NCBI GenBank assembly: GCA_949516455.1
Contig: CATILC010000002.1
Span: 1 to 8,127 of the forward strand
DNA from: Flavobacteriia bacterium
GTDB lineage: Bacteria; Bacteroidota; Bacteroidia; Flavobacteriales; Schleiferiaceae
Direction of reading: 5' to 3'
DNA: 8,127 bases
Shown: one piece after another, positions 1 through 5,271 of the stretch
How the letters are laid out: each line of letters opens with the position of its first letter
Numbering within the stretch: position 1 is the stretch's first letter
Notes under the pieces: generated by a model
Told to the model about the DNA's origin: nothing
What the model saw: only the letters and a program-made list of their open reading frames with translations
Database searches by the model: none
Position numbers and translations under genes: made by a program

Positions 1-1135
1 GTACGGCAACTCCTCCAGCCAGCTTGGCCAGGCGTTCCTGCAGTTTTTCCTTGTCGTAATCCGAAGTGGTGGTCTCGATCTGGCTCTTGATCTGACCGAC
101 ACGGGCCTTGATGTCATCTGCGGAACCAGCACCATTCACGATGGTGGTGTTGTCCTTGTCGATGCTCACCTTTTCGGCCGTGCCCAGCATTTCCACACTG
201 GCATTTTCAAGCTTGTAGCCTCTTTCTTCAGAAATGACCGTTCCGCCAGTCAGGATCGCAATGTCCTCAAGCATGGCCTTGCGGCGATCTCCAAAACCCG
301 GTGCTTTGACCGCAGCGATCTTGAGCGAACCGCGGATCTTGTTGACCACCAGAGTAGCCAAAGCCTCGCCATCCACATCCTCAGCGATGATCAGCAGAGG
401 TCTTCCTCCCTGAGCCACTGGCTCGAGTACGGGGAGAAGCTCTTTCATGTTGCTGATCTTCTTGTCGTAGATCAGGATGTATGGGCTTTCCATCTCCGTG
501 ATCATCTTGTCGGTATTGGTCACAAAATACGGAGAGAGATATCCGCGATCGAACTGCATGCCTTCGACCACATCAACGTAGGTCTCAGTTCCCTTTGCCT
601 CTTCCACGGTGATCACGCCTTCTTTTTTGACCTTCGCCATGGCTTCGGCGATCAGCTTGCCGATGGCGCTGTCGTTGTTGGCAGAAATGGATGCGACCTG
701 CTCGATCTTGGCGTCGCTGTCGCCCACCTCCTGAGATACTTCTTTGAGATGTGCCACGACCATCTCCACAGCCTTGTTGATGCCGCGCTTGAGATCCATC
801 GGATTGGCGCCAGCCGCAACGTTCTTCAGACCCTGATTCACGATGGCTTGGGCAAGAACGGTTGCTGTGGTGGTTCCGTCACCGGCTACATCCGCCGTTT
901 TGGAGGCCACTTCTTTGACCATCTGTGCCCCCAGATCTTCGATCTTGTCTTCGAGTTCGATCTCTTTGGCCACACTGACACCGTCTTTTGTGATGGAGGG
1001 ACCGCCAAAGGATTTTTCGATGATCACATTGCGTCCCTTTGGACCCAGCGTGACTTTGACCGCATTGGCCAACGCGTCAACACCTCGCTTGAGGCCGTCG
1101 CGCGCTTCAACATCAAAATGGATTTCTTTTGCCAT
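1..1135 (-). CDS. groEL: Chaperonin GroEL (Hsp60), 5' part only, runs off the left edge
   Basis: This is the large subunit of the ATP-driven cytosolic chaperonin, which folds proteins inside a double-ring cage capped by GroES. Translation of the minus strand starts MAKEIHFDVEARDGLKRGVD and gives 378 complete codons of a protein usually about 545 residues long; the rest lies outside the window. Family hallmarks are plain: VTLGPKGRNV near residues 28-37, TKDGVSVAKEIELED around 49-63, and the ATP-site loop GDGTTTATV at 85-93, whose Asp86 corresponds to the catalytic-site Asp87 of the E. coli protein. The apical domain is present and uninterrupted, including KAPGFGDRRKAML. The second catalytic Asp (about 398 in E. 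coli) falls outside. The gene lies 29 bases behind groES in the same operon. The leader AAAACGAAAGAAA before the ATG is A-rich with no Shine-Dalgarno, as is usual in Bacteroidota. No frameshift was seen on reading the whole frame. Confidence 0.98.
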   Translation of the reverse strand, partial: MAKEIHFDVEARDGLKRGVDALANAVKVTLGPKGRNVIIEKSFGGPSITKDGVSVAKEIELEDKIEDLGAQMVKEVASKTADVAGDGTTTATVLAQAIVNQGLKNVAAGANPMDLKRGINKAVEMVVAHLKEVSQEVGDSDAKIEQVASISANNDSAIGKLIAEAMAKVKKEGVITVEEAKGTETYVDVVEGMQFDRGYLSPYFVTNTDKMITEMESPYILIYDKKISNMKELLPVLEPVAQGGRPLLIIAEDVDGEALATLVVNKIRGSLKIAAVKAPGFGDRRKAMLEDIAILTGGTVISEERGYKLENASVEMLGTAEKVSIDKDNTTIVNGAGSADDIKARVGQIKSQIETTTSDYDKEKLQERLAKLAGGVAV

Positions 1136-1164
1136 TTTCTTTCGTTTTTGAGATTAATGTTTGG

Positions 1165-1443
1165 TTAGAGGATGGCCAGAATGTCGGACTCCCGCATGAT
1201 GAGATAGTCGACTCCATCGAACTTGAGTTCCGTGCCTGAATACTTGCCGTAAAGCACTTCATCTCCGACAGAAACGGTCATCGGCTCGTCTTTTTTACCA
1301 TCACCCATGGCCACTACCTTACCGCGCTGTGGCTTTTCCTGAGCAGTGTCTGGAATGATGATCCCGGAAGCGGTCTTCGTCTCTGCGGCCAGAGGCTCCA
1401 CAAGCACGCGGTCAGCCAGTGGACGGATTTTTACTTCTGACAT
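1165..1443 (-). CDS. groES: Co-chaperonin GroES (Hsp10)
   Basis: This 92-residue protein forms the heptameric lid of the GroEL cage. Its length is normal for the family (about 90-100). It opens with the typical KIRPLADRVLVEP strand at residues 5-17. The mobile loop that docks onto GroEL is at about 20-38 and contains the hydrophobic GIII at 27-30. The GKVVAMGDG turn follows at 41-49, then GDEVLYGKYSGTEL at 60-73, and the protein ends in RESDILAIL, typical of the family. It is the first gene of the groES-groEL operon, with groEL 29 bases downstream. yebC ends 156 bases upstream on the same strand, and the spacer suggests that groES has its own promoter. I do not see an inverted repeat of the CIRCE type (TTAGCACTC-N9-GAGTGCTAA), so HrcA control is not supported by sequence. 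The start is the only Met that gives the full N-terminal strand. Confidence 0.97.
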   Translation of the reverse strand: MSEVKIRPLADRVLVEPLAAETKTASGIIIPDTAQEKPQRGKVVAMGDGKKDEPMTVSVGDEVLYGKYSGTELKFDGVDYLIMRESDILAIL

Positions 1444-1458
1444 ATTGATTTGTTTTGG

Positions 1459-1471
1459 TTTCGCCGCGAAA
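1459..1471 (-). promoter_or_regulatory. Perfect short inverted repeat in the groES leader
   Basis: The plus strand reads TTTCGC-C-GCGAAA, two perfect 6-base arms around one base. It lies 16-28 bases upstream of the groES ATG, so it would be in the untranslated leader or close to the transcription start. A 1-base loop is too tight for all six pairs in RNA, so as RNA it would be a 4-5 pair hairpin. As DNA it could be a dimeric repressor half-site pair. Its function is unknown, and a chance occurrence is possible. Confidence 0.3.
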
Positions 1472-1537
1472 GGACGAAATCTGTGCCACTTGATATGTGT
1501 CAGTCTTTATGCTCCCAATCGTGTCAATGTGTCGCGA

Positions 1538-1585
1538 AGCGGATCGACCTCTGATCTCATCCGCGGACTTGAGCAACGATCCGCT
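1538..1585. repeat. Inverted repeat with 9-base perfect arms between yebC and groES
   Basis: AGCGGATCG at 1538-1546 is matched by its exact reverse complement CGATCCGCT at 1577-1585, with 30 bases between. Inside, CTCA (1556-1559) can pair with TGAG (1570-1573) around a self-complementary TCCGCGGA (1560-1567). The whole could fold as an extended stem. It lies 15-62 bases beyond the yebC stop codon in transcription order. No T-run follows on the minus strand, so it is not a canonical intrinsic terminator. It may be a 3' end stabiliser, a factor-dependent terminator or an operator for groES. Confidence 0.4.
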
Positions 1586-1599
1586 GCCAAAAGTTCAGA

Positions 1600-2313
1600 T
1601 CACACCATGTTGTGGTAGACCGCCTGCACATCATCGTCCTCCTCAAACTTCTCCAGGAGTTTATCCACTTCCTCCTGCTGAGGGTCGGCTAAGCTTTTGG
1701 TGTCCATGGGAATGCGTTCGAAACCAGAACTGATCACTTCGATGCCCCTTTCATCTAATGCAGATTGAATTCCTCCATAGTCCGGGAAGTTCGCATAGAC
1801 CATGATGCTGCCATCCTCTTCTTCCCTGAAGATCTCTTCCACGCCGTGGTCGATCATTTCGAGTTCGAATTCTTCCGGGTCGATCCCATCTCCGGGGATC
1901 TTGAAGTGGCACTTGTGATCGAACATGAATTCGACCGACCCACTCGTACCCAAACTGCCGTCGCATTTGTTGAAATAGGAGCGAATGTTGGCCACGGTGC
2001 GTGTGGGATTGTCGGTGGCTGTTTCTATGAGTACTGCGATGCCGTGGGGCGCATAGCCTTCATACACGATCTGCTTGAAGTCTGCCTGATCCTTTGATGA
2101 CGCCTTTTTGATCGCCCGCTCTACATTGTCTTTGGGCATATTGGCAGCCTTGGCATTCTGCATCAAAGCCTTCAATCGGTAATTGGCATCCGGATTGGGG
2201 CCTCCCTCCTTCACCGCCATGATGATCTCCTTGCTGATCCGCGTAAAGGCCTTACTCATGCTTGCCCAGCGCTTCATCTTTCGCGCCTTTCGGTATTCAA
2301 ATGCTCTACCCAT
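1600..2313 (-). CDS. yebC: YebC/PmpR/TACO1-family protein
   Basis: This is a 237-residue cytosolic protein of the YebC family. Members were long annotated as transcriptional regulators; later work on bacterial YebC and mitochondrial TACO1 points to a translation role, helping ribosomes through proline-rich stretches. The N-terminus MGRAFEYRKARKMKRW is the Bacteroidota form of the motif that reads MAGHSKWxNIKHRK in proteobacteria. Family blocks are complete: NAKAANMPKDNVERAIKKA at 53-71, YEGYAPHGIAVLIE at 84-97, TDNPTRT at 100-106, and GTSGSVEFMFD at 122-132. The tail is acidic (EKFEEDDDVQAVYHNM), as is usual. Length is normal (about 235-250). I chose the first ATG because it carries the conserved N-terminal basic segment. 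The gene is divergent from the DUF2797 gene and lies upstream of groES on the same strand. A TATTTTTG box 22 bases before the start may be its promoter. Confidence 0.96.
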   Translation of the reverse strand: MGRAFEYRKARKMKRWASMSKAFTRISKEIIMAVKEGGPNPDANYRLKALMQNAKAANMPKDNVERAIKKASSKDQADFKQIVYEGYAPHGIAVLIETATDNPTRTVANIRSYFNKCDGSLGTSGSVEFMFDHKCHFKIPGDGIDPEEFELEMIDHGVEEIFREEEDGSIMVYANFPDYGGIQSALDERGIEVISSGFERIPMDTKSLADPQQEEVDKLLEKFEEDDDVQAVYHNMV

Positions 2314-2335
2314 TTTTCACTGCTTCGTTGCTGTC

Positions 2336-2343
2336 CAAAAATA
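2336..2343 (-). promoter_or_regulatory. Candidate -7 box of the yebC promoter (TATTTTTG)
   Basis: On the minus strand the sequence is TATTTTTG, a full match to the Bacteroidota -7 consensus TAnnTTTG. It leaves 22 bases to the yebC ATG, nearly the same geometry as the rplU promoter in this window. No clear -33 TTG is found about 19-21 bases upstream, which weakens the call. Confidence 0.4.
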
Positions 2344-2357
2344 AGTAGCTTGAGAAA

Positions 2358-2365
2358 TTCATTTG
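2358..2365 (+). promoter_or_regulatory. Candidate -7 box upstream of the DUF2797 gene (TTCATTTG)
   Basis: TTCATTTG matches 7 of 8 positions of TAnnTTTG and is followed by CGCCC, much as the rplU box is followed by CACCC. It is 55 bases upstream of the start. No -33 TTG stands at the expected distance. A small GC hairpin (GCCC-GCTT-GGGC, 2367-2378) follows immediately. The call is tentative. Confidence 0.25.
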
Positions 2366-2420
2366 CGCCCGCTTGGGCCGGTCACCTGCCTTCGACACTA
2401 TTCAGTAATTCAAATAAGCC

Positions 2421-3224
2421 ATGAGAACGGAAGCACCATTGAAAAAGATGTCCTCAGAGCGTCAGCCAGACGGCCAGGTGCGCTATCAATTGGAACTAGG
2501 CGATCAGCTGCTGTTCCTGAATGAACTGATCGGACGGGACTTCGAGTTGGAATTTGGAGGGAATATCCACTGCTTTTGTGGCGAGACGGTACAGAAGGTC
2601 TTTCGGCAGCACTTCTGTTACGACTGCTTTTACAGCAAGCCACAGGCCGGTGATGCCATTTTCCGTCCCGAACTGAGCACGGCCCATCTCGGTCAGGAAG
2701 ACCGGGACCTCGAATGGGAAAAAGCCTACCAGCTTCAGCCGCATATCGTCTACCTGGCCAATAGTGGCGGGGGGAAAGTCGGTGTGACCCGGGTGGCCCA
2801 AATGCCCACGCGCTGGATAGACCAGGGCGCCTCGTCTGCCATTGTACTTGCCGAAGTGCCCAACCGTTTTTTGGCCGGACAGATCGAGGTCCATTTGAAA
2901 GAACATTTCTCGGACCGCACACATGTGAAAAAGATGCTGCATTCAGAGGATACCGCTCATGATCTCAAAGAAGAGCGAGGGCGCGCCATGGATCTGCTCA
3001 CTGATGAGTTTCGGTCGTATTGTGCTGAAGAGGCCGAGGTCGTAGAATTGCGCTATCCGGTCAAGGAGCGTTTCGTTCACCAAAAGAGCCTCCAACTCGA
3101 AAAGGACCCCCACCTTAAAGGCAAACTGATCGGGATCAGAGGTCAGTACTGGCTGCTGGACCAGGGAAGGGCCCTCAATATTCGGAGCCATGAGGGACGA
3201 CTCGTTAGAACCTCTTGGAAATAA
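2421..3224 (+). CDS. DUF2797 family protein of unknown function
   Basis: This 267-residue soluble protein has no signal peptide or membrane segment, and I recognise it as DUF2797; its function is unknown. It starts with a short region that leads into LGDQLLFLNELIGRDFEL (26-43). A putative zinc-binding knuckle follows, with Cys51-x-Cys53 and Cys66-x2-Cys69. The strongly conserved core runs FRPELSTAHLG (81-91), LQPHIVYLANSGGGKVGVTR (105-124), PTRWIDQGAS (129-138) and PNRFLAGQIEVHLKEHFSDRT (147-167). The VYL / KVGVTR / Arg131 / Glu156 spacing resembles a GIY-YIG-type fold, which is inference only. The C-terminal third contains IGIRGQYWLLDQGRALNIRSHEGR (237-260) and looks like a beta-rich module. 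The first ATG (2421) is used; Met10 (2448) is an alternative. The gene is divergent from yebC, and rplU lies 51 bases downstream behind its own promoter. Confidence 0.85.
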   Translation: MRTEAPLKKMSSERQPDGQVRYQLELGDQLLFLNELIGRDFELEFGGNIHCFCGETVQKVFRQHFCYDCFYSKPQAGDAIFRPELSTAHLGQEDRDLEWEKAYQLQPHIVYLANSGGGKVGVTRVAQMPTRWIDQGASSAIVLAEVPNRFLAGQIEVHLKEHFSDRTHVKKMLHSEDTAHDLKEERGRAMDLLTDEFRSYCAEEAEVVELRYPVKERFVHQKSLQLEKDPHLKGKLIGIRGQYWLLDQGRALNIRSHEGRLVRTSWK

Positions 3225-3240
3225 GTTGTCCAACACAACT
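3224..3240. repeat. Perfect inverted repeat over the -33 region of the rplU promoter
   Basis: AGTTGT at 3224-3229 and ACAACT at 3235-3240 are exact reverse complements separated by 5 bases. The left arm overlaps the last base of the DUF2797 stop codon and covers the TTG proposed as the rplU -33 element. No T-run follows, so it is unlikely to be an intrinsic terminator. It could be an operator or just chance. Confidence 0.3.
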
Positions 3241-3255
3241 AATTGGTTAAATTTG
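3226..3255 (+). promoter_or_regulatory. Bacteroidota-type promoter of rplU-rpmA
   Basis: A TTG at 3226-3228 is followed after 19 bases by TAAATTTG at 3248-3255. This fits the Bacteroidota housekeeping sigma-factor promoter pattern (TTTG or TTG, about 19 bases, TAnnTTTG). Transcription would start a few bases after 3255, giving a leader of only about 10-15 bases before the rplU ATG at 3276. This is the best-formed promoter in the window. Confidence 0.6.
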
Positions 3256-3275
3256 CACCCCTTTTGAAAGAATAG

Positions 3276-3638
3276 ATGTACGCTATAGTAGAAATCGCCG
3301 GTCAGCAATTCAAGGTGGAAAAAGGCCAAAAAGTCTTCGTCCATCGCCTGGAAGCTAAAGAAGGCAGCGCAGTGAAATTTGAGAAAGTCTTGCTGCTCGA
3401 GAAAGACGGTAAAGTCAATGTGGGAAAGCCCTCAGTGAAAGGAGCGACCGTAAAAGCCAAGGTGGAAAAACACCTGAAAGGCGACAAGGTATTGGTCTTC
3501 AAGAAGAAGCGACGCAAGGGCTACCAAAAGATGAACGGACATCGGCAGTATCTCAGCGAATTGCTCATCACCGATGTGGTTGCCGCCGCAAAACCCCGCA
3601 AGACAGCAACGAAGAAAACAGAAAAGGCAGAGGCCTGA
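3276..3638 (+). CDS. rplU: 50S ribosomal protein bL21
   Basis: This 120-residue protein of the large ribosomal subunit binds 23S rRNA. It starts MYAIVEIAGQQFKVEKGQK, the classic L21 opening, and has the basic signature KKKRRKGYQKMNGHRQ at 76-91 followed by the terminal strand YLSELLITDV. The E. coli protein is about 103 residues; the extra length here is a Lys/Ala-rich tail at about 104-120 (AAKPRKTATKKTEKAEA), a type of extension seen in Bacteroidota L21 proteins that is probably disordered. It is first in a two-gene ribosomal operon with rpmA, 17 bases apart, the near-universal rplU-rpmA pairing. The leader is very short and has no Shine-Dalgarno. Confidence 0.97.
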   Translation: MYAIVEIAGQQFKVEKGQKVFVHRLEAKEGSAVKFEKVLLLEKDGKVNVGKPSVKGATVKAKVEKHLKGDKVLVFKKKRRKGYQKMNGHRQYLSELLITDVVAAAKPRKTATKKTEKAEA

Positions 3639-3655
3639 TCAAACCCAACTGAACC

Positions 3656-3919
3656 ATGGCACATAAAAAAGGAGTCGGTAGTTCGAAGAACGGAAGAGAG
3701 TCAGAAAGCAAACGACTCGGCGTCAAAATATTTGGGGGACAGAAAGCCATTGCCGGAAACATCATAGTCCGCCAAAGAGGAACCCGCCACAATGCAGGCG
3801 ATAATGTGGGTATGGGCAAAGACCACACCCTGTTTGCTTTGTCAAATGGCGTGGTTGAATTCCGTAAAACCAAAAACAACAAATCATTCGTCTCGATAAA
3901 GCCAGAAGCTGAGGCCTGA
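3656..3919 (+). CDS. rpmA: 50S ribosomal protein bL27
   Basis: This 87-residue large-subunit protein has an N-terminus that reaches toward the peptidyl-transferase centre. The N-terminus MAHKKGVGSSKNGRES is canonical. It begins directly with Ala-His, so it lacks the cleavable N-terminal extension known from Firmicutes L27. The family signature GNIIVRQRGTRHNAG is at 34-48, followed by NVGMGKDHTLFAL. Length is normal for the family. It follows rplU by 17 bases, with no Shine-Dalgarno in the gap, and is followed 27 bases later by a strong intrinsic terminator, so it ends the transcription unit. Confidence 0.97.
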   Translation: MAHKKGVGSSKNGRESESKRLGVKIFGGQKAIAGNIIVRQRGTRHNAGDNVGMGKDHTLFALSNGVVEFRKTKNNKSFVSIKPEAEA

Positions 3920-3943
3920 TGCATTTTTAAAATGTGACAAGAA

Positions 3944-3971
3944 TTGGCCATCTTCGGATGGCTTTTTTTTG
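3944..3971 (+). promoter_or_regulatory. Possible serS promoter overlapping the terminator
   Basis: Only 26 bases separate the terminator from the serS ATG, so a serS promoter must overlap or lie within the terminator unless readthrough drives the gene. TTG at 3944-3946, a 17-base gap and TTTTTTTG at 3964-3971 match 7 of 8 bases of the -7 consensus with tolerable spacing. The leader would be about 20 bases. A poly-T run matches such boxes easily, so this is weak. Confidence 0.25.
3947..3970 (+). terminator. Intrinsic terminator of the rplU-rpmA operon
   Basis: GCCATC (3947-3952) and GATGGC (3957-3962) pair perfectly around a TTCG loop, giving a C(UUCG)G tetraloop, and eight T residues follow (3963-3970). 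It stands 27 bases after the rpmA stop and 26 bases before the serS start. It is a textbook rho-independent terminator and separates the ribosomal-protein unit from serS. Confidence 0.93.
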
Positions 3972-3996
3972 TCTTGTCCGAACACGCAAAGCATAC

Positions 3997-5271
3997 ATGA
4001 TCACAACGACCCGCATCAAAGAAGAATTCGATCTCATACTGCTTGGTCTGCAGAAAAGAGGCCTTGATCTGCGTTCAGAACTGGAGGAAATCCTCGAGCA
4101 GGACGATGTTCGAAAGCGCACGCAAAAAGAACTGGACGATACCTTGCACGAAGCCCGCATCCTGTCCAAAGAAATAGGAGGGCTCTTCAAGGCCGGAAAA
4201 AAAGAAGAGGCAGAACAAGCCAAATCCCGGACATCCGCGCTCAAGGCACAAGAAAAAGTCCTCCATCAGAAACTCGCAGAGACCGAGGAGGCGCTGACCG
4301 AAAAACTGCGCCATATCCCCAACGTGCCGCACGAAAGTGTACCCAAGGGCACGAGCGAATCGGACAATGTGGAAACCGAACGCTGGGGAGAAGCAGAAGG
4401 ATCGGGAGAACAGCACAAGCCCCATTGGGAGCTGGCCAAAACCTACGGATTGATCGACTTTGAAGCCGGCGTGAAGATCACCGGTGCTGGATTTCCGGTG
4501 TACACGGGTAAAGGAGCCATCCTTCAGCGCGCCCTGATCAATTTCTTCCTGGACCGAAATGTCGCAGCTGGCTATCAGGAGGTACTTCCGCCGCATTTCG
4601 TGAATGAAGACTCAGCCTACGGAACGGGGCAACTTCCCGATAAGGAAGGGCAGATGTACCACATCACGGCCGACGATCTCTACTGCATACCCACCGCGGA
4701 AGTACCCGTGACCAATCTTTACCGGGGCGACATCCTCAAGGAAGAGGATCTGCCCAAGAGGAACACCGCCTACACGCCGTGTTTCCGTAGGGAAGCGGGT
4801 TCCTACGGCAAAGATGTCCGTGGCCTGAATCGCCTGCACCAATTTGACAAGGTGGAAGTGGTGGTCGTGGAACACCCCGATCGCTCCTACGAAAGGCTCG
4901 ACCGCATGGTCGAACACATCGGAGGGCTCATCAAGGAGTTGGAGATCCCACACCGCATCCTGCGTCTCTGTGGAGGAGATCTGGGATTCACTTCGGCCCT
5001 GACCTATGACTTTGAAGTCTGGAGCCGGGCACAGGAACGCTGGCTCGAGGTGAGCTCGGTCTCGAACTTTGAGTCCTTCCAGTCGAATCGCTTGAAATTG
5101 CGCTATCGCCCTTCAGATGGAGGCAAACCGCAGCTATGCCATACGCTCAACGGAAGTGCGCTCGCCCTGCCTCGTATCCTTGCCGCTTTGCTCGAGAACA
5201 ATCAAACCGAATCGGGCATCGTTGTCCCAAAAGTGCTTCAGCCGTACACCCATTTCGACCTGATCCAATGA
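3997..5271 (+). CDS. serS: Seryl-tRNA synthetase
   Basis: This class II synthetase attaches serine to tRNA-Ser (and tRNA-Sec where present) in the cytosol. It has 424 residues from ATG 3997, normal for the family. The N-terminal tRNA-binding arm is an antiparallel coiled coil at about residues 25-105, rich in Glu and Lys, ending in HIPNVPHESVP (106-116). Catalytic motifs follow: motif 1 with the helix ending GYQEVLPPHF (192-201), the serine-site TAE at 233-235, motif 2 CFRREAGSYGKDVRGLNRLHQF (262-283), and motif 3 around LNGSALALPR (384-393) with ENNQ at 400-403. An upstream in-frame ATG at 3934 would put the terminator hairpin inside the coding region and add 21 residues foreign to the family, so 3997 is preferred. 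The stop overlaps the next start (ATGA), indicating coupling with the downstream lipoprotein gene. Confidence 0.97.
   Translation: MITTTRIKEEFDLILLGLQKRGLDLRSELEEILEQDDVRKRTQKELDDTLHEARILSKEIGGLFKAGKKEEAEQAKSRTSALKAQEKVLHQKLAETEEALTEKLRHIPNVPHESVPKGTSESDNVETERWGEAEGSGEQHKPHWELAKTYGLIDFEAGVKITGAGFPVYTGKGAILQRALINFFLDRNVAAGYQEVLPPHFVNEDSAYGTGQLPDKEGQMYHITADDLYCIPTAEVPVTNLYRGDILKEEDLPKRNTAYTPCFRREAGSYGKDVRGLNRLHQFDKVEVVVVEHPDRSYERLDRMVEHIGGLIKELEIPHRILRLCGGDLGFTSALTYDFEVWSRAQERWLEVSSVSNFESFQSNRLKLRYRPSDGGKPQLCHTLNGSALALPRILAALLENNQTESGIVVPKVLQPYTHFDLIQ

Larger units (their letters stand above)
1444..1599. other. Spacer between yebC and groES (regulatory region, no gene)
   Basis: No credible coding frame is present. 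This spacer should carry the heat-shock or housekeeping promoter of groESL, but I cannot place it with confidence. Read on the minus strand, it has an AACTTTTG box just after the yebC stop (7 of 8 to TAnnTTTG), a long-armed inverted repeat, a cluster of GACAC repeats and a short hairpin close to the groES start. The last three are described separately. Confidence 0.5.

Noticed and set aside
749..1168. Plus-strand open frames of about 100-140 codons opposite groEL
   Set aside because: The minus strand here encodes unmistakable GroEL with no breaks; the opposite frames have no family resemblance and follow its codon structure.
1444..1599. CIRCE operator for HrcA upstream of groES
   Set aside because: No TTAGCACTC-N9-GAGTGCTAA or close variant is present.
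2410..2942. Minus-strand open frames opposite the DUF2797 gene
   Set aside because: The plus strand has the conserved DUF2797 core; the reverse frames show no recognisable domain and no start context.
3630..3920. Ten-base repeat GAGGCCTGAT at the ends of rplU (3630-3639) and rpmA (3911-3920)
   Set aside because: Both genes end in Glu-Ala-stop with the same codons; most likely coincidence or similar tails rather than a recombination site.
3934..3996. Longer N-terminus for serS from the ATG at 3934
   Set aside because: It would translate through the rpmA terminator hairpin and T-run, and adds residues not seen in seryl-tRNA synthetases.
4075..4953. Minus-strand open frames opposite serS
   Set aside because: They lie wholly over the conserved synthetase sequence and are low-complexity reflections of it.
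5136..5267. N-terminal extension of the lipoprotein frame inside serS
   Set aside because: The signal peptide and lipobox begin at the ATG at 5268, which makes the usual 4-base overlap; the upstream part is an out-of-frame shadow of serS.
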